Below are positions 1 through 7,442 of a DNA stretch of 30,388 nt, piece by piece. Under the pieces are notes generated by a model, which saw nothing but the letters and a program-made list of their open reading frames with translations, was not told where the DNA came from and ran no database searches. The position numbers were made by a program, and so were the translations under genes. How positions within the stretch are numbered: the first letter of the stretch is position 1; each line of letters opens with the position of its first letter. Origin of the DNA: Palsa-883 sp035696165 (lineage in GTDB: Bacteria > Pseudomonadota > Alphaproteobacteria > Acetobacterales > Acetobacteraceae); contig DASRQX010000270.1 of assembly GCA_035696165.1 (NCBI GenBank), forward strand, positions 1-30,388, read 5' to 3'.

Positions 1-195
1 ACGGCGATCAGCGTGGCGGACTTCGTCTCGAATGCGAGCGGCGATTTCACCGCCTCCACCCAGCGCTTTGCCTACGACACGACCAACGGGAACCTGTTCT
101 ACAGCGCGACCGGCAGCAACACTTCCGAATCCCTCGTTGCCAACCTGAGGGGGGAACCCAACTTCGCTGCCAGCAATCTGCTCTTCGAGCATTAA
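1..195 (+). CDS. RTX-type secreted protein, C-terminal end (partial)
   Basis: Only the last 64 codons are present; the frame is open from base 1 and ends at TAA. The tail has the pattern found at the C-terminus of alphaproteobacterial RTX / hemolysin-type calcium-binding proteins: F-A-Y-D-T-x-x-G-x-L-F-Y, then a short hydrophilic stretch, then V-A-N-L-x-G-x-P and a hydrophobic end (NLLFEH). In that family this segment follows the glycine-rich nonapeptide repeats and forms part of the uncleaved signal for type I secretion. No nonapeptide repeat lies inside the window, so the enzymatic or adhesive part cannot be named. The next gene is on the other strand, so the two are convergent across about 250 bases in which I see no gene. 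Confidence 0.75.
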   Translation, partial: TAISVADFVSNASGDFTASTQRFAYDTTNGNLFYSATGSNTSESLVANLRGEPNFAASNLLFEH

Positions 196-443
196 GCTGG
201 TCTGCCTGCCGCCGTCCCGCGATCCAATTGGCGCCGCGGCAGGTGGTTTCGGTCTACCATCGACATGACCGGATGCTTCGTTGCGCCTGCATGCGGTTGC
301 TGGCGCTCCTGTCTTTCCGACAACGTACGTTTATGCCAGGCGTTCGAATGATCGATCCCGGCAGGCAACAATAGCGCGCGACCGCCGGAAGTGGTGCGGT
401 CGGGCGGCGGTAACCGATACCTATCCCGCGCGGACTGGGTCGA

Positions 444-2624
444 TCATGACGTAACCCCGACCTGCAAACCCGCCAGATCGGCCACCGGGATGTGGCAGTA
501 GATCCGATGGCCGGCCCGATCCAAATGTTCCGCCGGACGTTCGGTTTCGCAAATCGCGCCAATCTTGCGTGGGCAGCGCGTGTGAAACGGGCAACCGGCC
601 GGTTGCGACGCCGCGCTCGGCAGTTCGCCGGTCAGCACGATGCGGTCCCCCGACTTCGCCGGACCGCCCAACTTCGCCGGATCAATGGTGGGGGCGGCCG
701 ACAGCAGCGCCTCGGTGTAAGGATGCCAGGGTGGCTCGAACACCTGCTCCGCGGCTCCCGCTTCCATCACCTGGCCCAGATACATCACCACCGCGTGGTC
801 GGCGATATAACGCACGAAACCCAGATCGTGACTGATGATGATGAAGGTCGTCCGCTGCGCACGCTGGATATCCAGCAGCAGCTCGATGATCGCCGCCTGC
901 ACCGACACATCAAGGGCGGAGACCGGCTCGTCCGCCATGACCAGTGTCGGCGCGCCGGCGAATGCACGGGCGATGCCGACGCGCTGCTTCTGGCCACCGG
1001 ACAACTGGCTCGGCCGGCGCCCCGCGTAGACCGTGGGCAGCCGCGTCATGCTCATCAAGGCGCGCACCCGATCCCGGATCGCCGCGCGATCGCGCGCCAC
1101 GCCAAGCTTGCGCACGGCACGCGCGATCTGCGTTCCGACGGCGTAGCATGGATTCAGCGTTTCGTCCGGGTTCTGGAACACCATCTGCATCGCGCGCAGC
1201 AGGGTGGCGGAACGCCGCTCCACCGGCAGTCGGGCAAGGTCGATGGTCTCGAATATCACCTCGCCGCCGCTCGCCCCGGTCAGTCCCATGACCACCCTGG
1301 CAAAGGTCGACTTGCCGCAACCGGATTCCCCGACGATAGCCAAGGTCTGGCCGCGCACGGCCTGGAAGGTAAGCCCGTCGTTGGCCCGTACCGAGCGAAC
1401 TTTGTTTTGTCCACGCAGCGGATAGAACTTGTCGAGCGCACGCACGGCCAGCAGTGTCTGGTTGTCATTTTGCGCGGCGAGGTCGTGTTGCGCAGTGGGG
1501 TCATGTTGCGCAGGGGGGGCATGCTGCGCGGCCACGTCATGCTGCACGGCCACATCATGGTGCGCCGCGGGGTCGGCTCCAACCGGCACAGCCTGCCCCA
1601 TGATGTCCCCGGCACGTGCGCAGCGTATCGACGCCATGCCGTCAGGTTCGAGCCCGGTCAGCGGAATCGGCTCCCGACCGCACACCTCGCGGCGAAAATG
1701 CGCGCAGCGCGGCCCGAACCGGCAGCCGGCCGGGCGTTCCTGGGCCGACGGCATCTGGCCGGGAATTGGCGTCAGCGTCTGCAACGTGCGCGGCAGATCG
1801 GGGCGCGGAATGCACCGCAGCAAACCCGCCGTGTAGGGGTGTGCAGGCCGCACGAACATCCGGCGAATCTGACCGGTCTCAACGATTTCGCCGGCATACA
1901 TCACTGCCGCCCGGTCACAGATCCGACCCACCAGACCAAGATTGTGTGAAATGAACAGCATCGCCGTCCCGTGCGTGCGTCGCAGCGTGGCGAGCAGATC
2001 GATGATGCCCGCCTCGACCGTCACGTCGAGCGCCGTTGTCGGTTCATCCAGCAACAGCAGACGCGGCTGTGGCAACAGTGCCATGGAGATCACCACGCGC
2101 TGCTGCTGGCCGCCGGAAAGCTGATGCGGATACGCCGACATGATCCGTTCCGGGTCCGGCACATGCAGCTCGGCCAGCATGTCGCACGCGGCACCGGTAG
2201 CCTGCCGCCGCGATATGCCACGATGAATAACCGTGGTTTCAATAAGCTGCGCCCCGACCCGCAGGCTCGGGTTCAAGGCGGACATTGCCTCCTGGTAGAC
2301 GATGCCGATACCGGGACCCCGCAGGCCGCGCAACGCGCGTCGCGACATGCCGGCAATATCCTGCCCGGCGAAACGAATGCTGCCGCCGGTCAGCCTTCCG
2401 TTGCGGCCGAAATGCCCGAGGCTTGCCAGTGCGAGCGTCGACTTGCCGCAACCGGATTCGCCGACCAGTGCCACCGCCTCGCCCTCCGCGATCGTCAGGC
2501 AGACGCCGGTGACGGCCGGCACCGGTCCCACGCGGGTGCGATACTCGATCGAAACGTCCGTCATCTCCAGCAGTGGCATCTTCAGCAGCGGCCCGGGCGG
2601 AGATATCGTGCCGGGACGTATCAT
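444..2624 (-). CDS. Dipeptide/oligopeptide ABC transporter, fused double ATPase (DppD-DppF type)
   Basis: This 726-residue protein carries two complete ABC ATPase domains in one chain. Domain 1 has Walker A GESGCGKS (55-62), Q-loop Q111, signature LSGGQ (169-173), Walker B LLLLDEP (190-196) and switch His227. Domain 2 has Walker A at 432-439, LSGGQ at 541-545, ADEP near 564-567 and His599. Each domain ends with the HPYT segment and a cysteine-bearing C-terminal tail (C301, C307, C315 in the first) typical of OppD/DppD-family ATPases, which in some members binds an Fe-S cluster. The open frame extends further upstream, but I chose the ATG at 2624 because it overlaps the stop of the upstream permease gene by four bases (ATGA), as elsewhere in this operon. 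The two halves are joined by a histidine- and glutamine-rich repeat linker (about 345-388). It energises uptake through the two permeases encoded just upstream. Stop is TGA. Confidence 0.93.
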   Translation of the reverse strand: MIRPGTISPPGPLLKMPLLEMTDVSIEYRTRVGPVPAVTGVCLTIAEGEAVALVGESGCGKSTLALASLGHFGRNGRLTGGSIRFAGQDIAGMSRRALRGLRGPGIGIVYQEAMSALNPSLRVGAQLIETTVIHRGISRRQATGAACDMLAELHVPDPERIMSAYPHQLSGGQQQRVVISMALLPQPRLLLLDEPTTALDVTVEAGIIDLLATLRRTHGTAMLFISHNLGLVGRICDRAAVMYAGEIVETGQIRRMFVRPAHPYTAGLLRCIPRPDLPRTLQTLTPIPGQMPSAQERPAGCRFGPRCAHFRREVCGREPIPLTGLEPDGMASIRCARAGDIMGQAVPVGADPAAHHDVAVQHDVAAQHAPPAQHDPTAQHDLAAQNDNQTLLAVRALDKFYPLRGQNKVRSVRANDGLTFQAVRGQTLAIVGESGCGKSTFARVVMGLTGASGGEVIFETIDLARLPVERRSATLLRAMQMVFQNPDETLNPCYAVGTQIARAVRKLGVARDRAAIRDRVRALMSMTRLPTVYAGRRPSQLSGGQKQRVGIARAFAGAPTLVMADEPVSALDVSVQAAIIELLLDIQRAQRTTFIIISHDLGFVRYIADHAVVMYLGQVMEAGAAEQVFEPPWHPYTEALLSAAPTIDPAKLGGPAKSGDRIVLTGELPSAASQPAGCPFHTRCPRKIGAICETERPAEHLDRAGHRIYCHIPVADLAGLQVGVTS
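1464..1568 (-). repeat. 18-bp in-frame tandem repeat in the inter-ATPase linker
   Basis: About six imperfect 18-bp units (plus-strand core tcatgttgcgca with a variable GC-rich remainder) encode AAHHD/AVQHD/AAQHA/PAQHD/TAQHD/AAQND-like hexapeptides, residues about 353-387 of the fused ATPase. The repeat stays in frame and lies exactly between the two ATPase domains, so its length can vary without touching catalytic parts. It is a coding minisatellite rather than a domain. Confidence 0.8.
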
Positions 2625-3511
2625 TCCTGCGTCACCAATTCGCGCAGCCCGTCGGCCAGCAGGTTCAGTCCGAACACCAGCGAGGACACGGCGATGCAGG
2701 GAAACAGCACCATGTGCGGAAACACTAGCGCGAAGCTGCGTGTTTCGTTCACCATGCTGCCCCAGTCCGGATCGGGCGGCGGCAGGCCGAGGCCGAGGAA
2801 CCCCAGCGTCCCGATGGTGATCACAACATAGCCGAGCCGCAGGCAGGTATCGACGATGAGCGGACCCGCAGCATTCGGCAGGATTTCCACGAACATGATC
2901 CGCCACGCGGGTTCGCCGCGCAATTTTGCACTGGCAACGAACGCGCGATCGCGCAGGGCCAACACCAGGCCACGCGTTAGCCGCATGGTGGCGGGGCTGG
3001 AGGCAAGCGTCACGGCCAGGACGATGTTCAGCCCCGACGCCCCGAACTTAGATACAATAACGATATAAAGAACCAACGCCGGAAATGCCAGCACCAGGTC
3101 GGTGAGGCGCGACAGCACTTCATCCAGCCAGCCGCGGCGGTATCCGGCCAGCAGCCCGGCGGACACACCCACGGCGAATGCCAGCGCCGTCGCCAGTGGC
3201 GCATAGATCAGCACGGTGCGGGTGCCCCAGATGACGCGCGACAGGATATCCCGGCCGAGGTGATCGGTGCCGAACCAGAACACCGCTCCGTTGGGTGCGA
3301 TCGCGCCGGGCGCAGCCATCGGCCGGATCGTCTGGTTCGGCGGGAACGGCGCGATCCAGGGCGCCGCCACCGCAACGAAAATCCAGAACCCAACGATGGC
3401 AAGGCCGAGCATCACCATCCGGCTGCGCCCGATCCGCCTGACCCAGTCGAAGCGCCGCGCCGCGACATGCGCAGGCAGCAGCGCGCCGACTTCAAGGTCG
3501 GTCTCGCTCAT
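2621..3511 (-). CDS. Dipeptide/oligopeptide ABC transporter permease (DppC type)
   Basis: The 296-residue inner-membrane permease has a short cytoplasmic N-terminus, a first membrane segment near residues 33-55, a periplasmic stretch ending in FGTDHLGRDILSR (a hallmark of DppC/OppC proteins), and five further hydrophobic segments. The EAA-like cytoplasmic loop that docks on the ATPase is seen as FVASAKLRGEP...ILPNA. Length is normal for DppC. The start overlaps the stop of the DppB-type gene by four bases (ATGA at 3508-3511), and its own stop overlaps the ATPase start in the same way, so the three genes are translationally coupled. It pairs with the DppB-type permease to form the channel. Substrate is peptide or a similar nickel/peptide/opine-class solute; the sequence does not settle which. 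Confidence 0.93.
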   Translation of the reverse strand: MSETDLEVGALLPAHVAARRFDWVRRIGRSRMVMLGLAIVGFWIFVAVAAPWIAPFPPNQTIRPMAAPGAIAPNGAVFWFGTDHLGRDILSRVIWGTRTVLIYAPLATALAFAVGVSAGLLAGYRRGWLDEVLSRLTDLVLAFPALVLYIVIVSKFGASGLNIVLAVTLASSPATMRLTRGLVLALRDRAFVASAKLRGEPAWRIMFVEILPNAAGPLIVDTCLRLGYVVITIGTLGFLGLGLPPPDPDWGSMVNETRSFALVFPHMVLFPCIAVSSLVFGLNLLADGLRELVTQE

Positions 3512-4440
3512 GCCGCGCGCATCCTGGGATTGAGCGCCAGGTAGCCAAGGTCGGAGAGCGTCTGCGTGATCGTTGCCATCGCAACGGCGACCATCGTGCA
3601 GGCTTCAAGCAGATACAGATCCTTGCCGAGCGACGCCTCAAGTATCAGCGAGCCGAATCCCTTGAAGGCGAAGAAATACTCGACGACGATGACACCGGCG
3701 ATCAGCCAGTTCACGTGCAACATCAGCAACGTGAACGGCGCGATCAGGGCGTTGCGCAGGGCGTGGCGGAAGATGACCCGGCGATATGGCAGGCCGCGCA
3801 GGATGGCCGCCCTGATATAGGGTGCGCTCATGACGTCGGCCATCGCCGCGCGCGTGATGCGCGCGATGTAGCCGAAATCGTAGAGCACCAGGACCATGAC
3901 CGGCATCACAAGCTGGCGGTAGGAGAATCCGTCCAGCATCATGCTGGTGCCCGGCAACCAATGCAGGCTGAAGACGAAGACGGCCGAGATCAGCACGGTG
4001 CTGGCATAGGGCGGGATCGACGTCGTGAGCACGCAGACCGCTGAGACCGCGCGATCCAGCCAGGAGCCTTCCCGGATGCCGGCCAGCACCCCCAGGCCGA
4101 GCGACAGCGGGATCAGCACGACGAAGAACCAGAAGCCCAGGATCGCGGTGTTTCCCAGCCGGACGCGGACGATGTGTGCAACCGGGGTCTGGAACACCCG
4201 TGACTCGCCCCACTGACCGATCACGAAATGACCGAGCCAGCCGAGATAGCGCAGGATGATCGGTTGGTCGTAGCCGTTGGCAACCAGCCAGAGCTGCCGC
4301 TGCTCGGGTGTGGAATACGGGCCAAGCTCGGCCAGCGCCACGTCGCCCGGCAGCAGCTCGAACAGCAGGAACAGCAGCAGCGAGGCGGCCAGCATGGTCA
4401 CCAGCATCCATCCGATCCGGCGGAGGATCTGGTGTGCCAT
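3508..4440 (-). CDS. Dipeptide/oligopeptide ABC transporter permease (DppB type)
   Basis: This 310-residue permease starts with RRIGWMLVTMLAASLLLFLL, the usual first membrane helix of DppB/OppB proteins, followed by FELLPGDVA (the family's R-x-x-PGDP-like motif) and a periplasmic segment (YLGWLGHFVIGQWGESR). Five more membrane spans follow, with the ATPase-docking loop YIRAAILRGLPYRRVIFRHA. It begins 12 bases after the stop of the binding-protein gene, and its stop overlaps the DppC-type start, so it is the second gene of a four-gene operon. Length and topology are standard. The assignment to the peptide/nickel/opine family is firm; the specific solute is not known. Confidence 0.93.
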   Translation of the reverse strand: MAHQILRRIGWMLVTMLAASLLLFLLFELLPGDVALAELGPYSTPEQRQLWLVANGYDQPIILRYLGWLGHFVIGQWGESRVFQTPVAHIVRVRLGNTAILGFWFFVVLIPLSLGLGVLAGIREGSWLDRAVSAVCVLTTSIPPYASTVLISAVFVFSLHWLPGTSMMLDGFSYRQLVMPVMVLVLYDFGYIARITRAAMADVMSAPYIRAAILRGLPYRRVIFRHALRNALIAPFTLLMLHVNWLIAGVIVVEYFFAFKGFGSLILEASLGKDLYLLEACTMVAVAMATITQTLSDLGYLALNPRMRAA

Positions 4441-4452
4441 GATGCGAGGGCT

Positions 4453-6120
4453 TCAGGCTTTCTCCACCGCCAGTTCGTCGAGGAAGATGTATTGCGTCGG
4501 GTGCATGTGGAACCCCTTCACCTTCCGGTCATAGCCGGTCTGCACGATGCGCCAGAGTGGTTGCACGATCGGACCATCCTGCTGAAGCAACTGCTCCAGC
4601 TTCGCCATGACCACGCGCCGCCGGTCGACCTCGAGGATACCCTCGGCTTCGGTCAGCAGCTTGTCGAACTCGGGGTTGGCGTAGGCGGACTCGTTCCACG
4701 GCGTGCCGGACCGATAAGCCAGGCCCAGAACCATCACGCCGAGCGGCCGATGGGTCCAACTGGTGTAGCCGAACGGCACCTTGTCCCACACCGCCCAGAA
4801 ACTCGCTGACGGCATCAGGTTGATCTTCACGTTGATGCCGGCCGCCTTCCACATCTCGACCATCACCTGCACGGATGCCAGCTCCCAGGCCGGGTCGCCC
4901 TTGCAGGCAATTTCCACCGCCAGGCCGTCGGGATATCCGGCCTCGGCGACGAGCTGCTTCGCTTTGGCAACGTCTTGCGTCAGCGAGGGCAGCTTGGCGT
5001 ATTCCGGGTGCACCGGGGCGACGTGGTGGTGCTCGCCGATCGAGGCCCGGCCGCGAAACACGATGTCGATCACCTTCTGCTGATCGATCGCCAGTCGCAA
5101 CGCCTGGCGGACCCGGACATCATTGAACGGCTTCTGGTCATACTTGCCGCGGACGACCGCGGTCTGCGCCGTCGTCACCTCGTACATCACGACATCGGGC
5201 AGCGCCTTGATCGTGTCGAGTTGCGAGATGTCGACCTCGTACAGGCCGTCGACCTGCCTGGAGGCCATGGCGGAGATCGACGCGGCGCTGTCGTCGCCGA
5301 GATCGATGAACTCGGCCTCGTCCAGATGGACCGGCGGTCCCCAGTAGGCGGCGCTCGCCTTCATGACCGCGTTCTGGCCGACGTTGTACGCGGTCAGCTC
5401 GAACGGTCCGGTGCCGTTCATGCCCGGCGTGACCTTCGCATTCTCGGCCGGATCGAGCATGAAGAACGGATAATGAAACAGATGCTCGGGCACCGCGAGC
5501 TGGGCTTCCTTGCAGTTCAGCCGGAAGGTCTTGTCGTCGATCTTCTCGATGGCGGTCTCGCTCCACAACCGCACCGACTTTACCGGTTTGCCGTCCTTCG
5601 TCTCGCCGGTCTCGTATTGCTCCAGCATGTAGCCCTTCATCAGGCCCAGCACGGAAGACCCGGTCTTCGGATCAAGCACGCGCTTGATGTTCCAGATCGC
5701 ATCATCCGAGGTGAAGGGCCGGCCGGACCGCCACTTCGCCGCCTGGCGAATGGTCAGCGTCCAGGTCTTCAGGTCCTCGCTCGCCTGCCATTTCTCCAGC
5801 AGCTCCGGGTGGGTGACGTTGTTCGCATCGGTTCGGGTGAGGTACTGGACCGTGTTGCGCAGCACGTTGCTGGGTTCGACCCAGGAGATCGTCTGCGGAT
5901 CCTTGATTTCGTGCACGCGCATGCCGATGCGGATCTTGCCGCCCTTCGGCAGGTCCGATTGCGCCCGCGCCGGCATCGGCAGTCCGGCCATCGCATAGGC
6001 CGTGCCCGCCGCCACGCCAAGCAGGGTCGCGGTTCGCAGGAACTCGCGCCGATTGATCCTGCCGCGCCGCAAGTCAGAGCGCAGGTTGGGCAGATACGGG
6101 TGCTCGCCGGAAAGTGCCAT
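4453..6120 (-). CDS. Family 5 extracellular solute-binding protein (peptide ABC transporter), Tat-exported
   Basis: A 555-residue periplasmic binding protein of the DppA/OppA class. The N-terminus holds a twin-arginine signal: NRREFLR (23-29), a hydrophobic stretch (LLGVAAGTAYAMAG) and a likely cleavage site after ARA (51-53). The body has family-5 landmarks: W-x-x-S-x-D-x-x-x-W-T near the N-lobe (LKTWTLTIRQAAKWRSGRPF), FTSDDAIWNIKRVLD, GTGPFEL, and DVRVRQALRLAIDQ. An earlier in-frame ATG exists at 6150, but the ATG at 6120 is preceded by aacaggagg nine bases upstream, so I take 6120. It is the first gene of the operon and delivers the ligand to the two permeases. Export in folded form is implied by the Tat motif. 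Stop is TGA. Confidence 0.92.
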   Translation of the reverse strand: MALSGEHPYLPNLRSDLRRGRINRREFLRTATLLGVAAGTAYAMAGLPMPARAQSDLPKGGKIRIGMRVHEIKDPQTISWVEPSNVLRNTVQYLTRTDANNVTHPELLEKWQASEDLKTWTLTIRQAAKWRSGRPFTSDDAIWNIKRVLDPKTGSSVLGLMKGYMLEQYETGETKDGKPVKSVRLWSETAIEKIDDKTFRLNCKEAQLAVPEHLFHYPFFMLDPAENAKVTPGMNGTGPFELTAYNVGQNAVMKASAAYWGPPVHLDEAEFIDLGDDSAASISAMASRQVDGLYEVDISQLDTIKALPDVVMYEVTTAQTAVVRGKYDQKPFNDVRVRQALRLAIDQQKVIDIVFRGRASIGEHHHVAPVHPEYAKLPSLTQDVAKAKQLVAEAGYPDGLAVEIACKGDPAWELASVQVMVEMWKAAGINVKINLMPSASFWAVWDKVPFGYTSWTHRPLGVMVLGLAYRSGTPWNESAYANPEFDKLLTEAEGILEVDRRRVVMAKLEQLLQQDGPIVQPLWRIVQTGYDRKVKGFHMHPTQYIFLDELAVEKA

Positions 6121-6576
6121 CGCACGGAGCCTCCTGTTGGTTGTAAGCAAGACGTCTCGACCCGGCCACCAATGCCTGTGTCACGCCCGACGGCGTCGCA
6201 TCTCGCGGCGATCGGCACGGCGTTCCGTTTGTCGATCGCGCAAGCCTCTCCCGAAGCTGAGCATACGGTCGACCGCATCGAAACTGGAAGTCCTGTTCTT
6301 ATTCGGCGGCAGTGCGCGGTGTCACGGGAGGCGACGCGGTGCTCGCCGACGTGTCTGCAACGCGGCGGACGGGTCGAGCGTCAACAACGGCCAGTTCGCC
6401 GGGGACCCCTTGGCAGGTGCGACGACGGCGGCGGATTGGCCCTGGCCATCGGCCACGTCGTCAAGTTCCTTGGCCTCGATAACGCAAAATCGGCCCGGTC
6501 CTGTCGCCATCACGCATGATAATGCTTTGCGCACGCGAAAAGGCTGGGGGAATGCAATGCGTTATCGGACGCTGAC
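6121..6576. other. Intergenic stretch with a gene relic
   Basis: About 455 bases between the start of the peptide-binding-protein gene and the end of the HepT pseudogene. Its left edge holds the ribosome binding site of the binding protein (minus strand, aggagg at about 6130-6135) and presumably that operon's promoter, which I cannot place with confidence. The middle-right part holds a decayed copy of part of the glutaredoxin-DinB gene (6419-6509). I see no intact gene in it. Confidence 0.6.
6419..6509 (+). pseudogene. Relic of a glutaredoxin-DinB gene (internal fragment)
   Basis: Bases 6448-6509 match 7646-7705 of the downstream glutaredoxin-DinB gene closely, including an identical 21-base run at the start (catcggccacgtcgtcaagt plus one base) and an identical run of about 17 bases at the end (cggcccggtcctgtcgcc region), with a two-base insertion between them. 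The match weakens further left (gcgacgac at 6419 against 7620-7627). Read in frame it gives IGHVVKFLGL and then shifts frame. There is no start, no redox motif and no DinB part, so it is a dead fragment left by duplication or by insertion of the toxin-antitoxin pair between two copies. Confidence 0.7.
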
Positions 6577-6924
6577 TCATCGCTGCTGGGCCAGTGCCCG
6601 TCGCGCTTCCGCTGCGAGTGCGGGTAGACGGTCGCGCGCAGTGTTCCAGACGATGTCGAAACTCACGCGATCGTAGGCGTGCCGCATCCGGTTCCCCATG
6701 CCACGGATGTCACCCCATTGCTAGCCGGGCATCAGCTCCTCCGCGCCCGTGCCCAAGCGATGAGCAGCCTCGCAAATCCGCTCCAGGCAGCGCTCAAGGG
6801 CAGCGCGTGTTCGTCCGTCTTTCTCGAACGTCTGTCGGTCCATGCCCGCCAGATAGGACTCGATCCTGTCAGCGTTCTCGATGATGTCGGCCACGCTGTC
6901 GACGGGATCGTGCTCAGAAGGCAA
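6577..6924 (-). pseudogene. hepT: HepT-like HEPN toxin, interrupted by an in-frame amber codon
   Basis: Read from a TTG at 6924 (overlapping the end of the nucleotidyltransferase gene by 11 bases) to the TGA at 6577-6579, the frame gives 115 residues, the usual length of HEPN (DUF86) toxins. A TAG at 6721-6723 stops it after 67 codons (ELMPG-stop-QWGDIRG). The part lost is the C-terminal helix pair with the signature GNRMRHAYDR and the conserved tail IVW...LP.L. The histidine of GNRMRH corresponds to the catalytic His of the HEPN RNase motif; this copy has the 'GN-x-x-RHxY' variant rather than the standard R-x4-H. As it stands, a 67-residue inactive product is expected. A longer frame with an ATG at 6993 exists but overlaps the antitoxin more deeply and is not family-like there. 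Confidence 0.8.
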
Positions 6925-7231
6925 GACGACCGTCCCGATCGATGTTGGCCCGCAGGCGCGGCTTCTCGACCGGCTCGGGCAAGAGGTCCACACGACGACC
7001 GGGGATTTCCGCGATTTGACGCTCCAGCGCGGTCAGTCGAAACAGGTCCATGCGGGCGGCAGGGTCGAATTCGACGGCGAGATCGACGTCACTGCCTGCC
7101 TCGGCGTCACCACGGGCAACCGAGCCGAACAGCGAGAGGTGACGGATGCCGGCACGGCGCAGCTCCGCCTCGTGCGCCCGGAGGGTGACGATCACGTATT
7201 CGGCCAAATCGCTCGTGGCTGTCGTGCTCAT
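6914..7231 (-). CDS. mntA: MntA-like minimal nucleotidyltransferase antitoxin
   Basis: This 105-residue protein has the minimal nucleotidyltransferase signature GSVARGDAEAGSDVDLAVEF (36-55), i.e. GSxxRG followed by SDxD, in which Asp48 and Asp50 bind the metal. The C-terminal strand (RRVDLLPEPVEKP) supplies the third acidic residue of the fold. In characterised MntA/HepT pairs this enzyme AMPylates the HEPN toxin and neutralises it. Upstream in-frame ATGs exist (7312), but MSTTATSDLAEY at 7231 matches where these proteins normally begin. It is followed directly by the HepT frame, antitoxin first, as is usual. The antitoxin is intact while its partner is broken, so it may now be free of constraint or serve another HEPN protein. 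Confidence 0.88.
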   Translation of the reverse strand: MSTTATSDLAEYVIVTLRAHEAELRRAGIRHLSLFGSVARGDAEAGSDVDLAVEFDPAARMDLFRLTALERQIAEIPGRRVDLLPEPVEKPRLRANIDRDGRLAF

Positions 7232-7385
7232 GGTGGCACCGCCTGTCCGAGCACATGCATAGCATGGGACCGGCTGCCGCGCCTCGTGCCGGCCCGCCGG
7301 GTGCTCCGGCACGCCGCATCATTGCGTGCTGTTTAGTCAGAACTACTATCTCGACTGCCGCGAAACACGAGGCCGCGCCAAGACA

Positions 7386-7413
7386 TTGACCTGCGCCACG
7401 CCACGCGCATAGT
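7386..7413 (+). promoter_or_regulatory. Possible sigma-70-type promoter of the glutaredoxin-DinB gene
   Basis: TTGACC (7386-7391) and CATAGT (7408-7413) are separated by 16 bases, resembling -35 and -10 elements. A start about 7 bases further on would give a leader of some 20-25 bases that contains the gene's ribosome binding site (caggggacc, about 7430-7438). This supports initiation at the ATG at 7443. The -10 match is only four of six. Confidence 0.35.
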
Positions 7414-7442
7414 CACCCCACGCGATGCAGCAGGGGACCACC

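Noticed and set aside
196..443. Possible terminator hairpin after the RTX gene (ctgccgc / gcggcag near 207-242)
   Set aside because: Only seven pairs with a large loop and no T-run; not distinguishable from chance in GC-rich DNA.
1464..1568. Tandem repeats as a CRISPR array
   Set aside because: Units are 18 bp, contiguous, in frame with a protein and without unique spacers; the same holds for 13387-13470 and 15471-15522.
492..1949. 485-codon plus-strand frame opposite the fused ATPase
   Set aside because: Antisense shadow of the ATPase gene; the product is Arg/His/Gln-rich and has no domain-like pattern.
2625..2906. N-terminal extension of the fused ATPase frame up to 2906
   Set aside because: It would overlap most of the end of the DppC-type gene with low-complexity sequence; the four-base ATGA overlap at 2621-2624 is the natural start.
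6721..6723. TAG in hepT as a pyrrolysine or other recoded codon
   Set aside because: TAG ends intact genes at 8204 and 12544, the position has no catalytic meaning, and pyrrolysine is not expected in this lineage; a nonsense mutation explains it.
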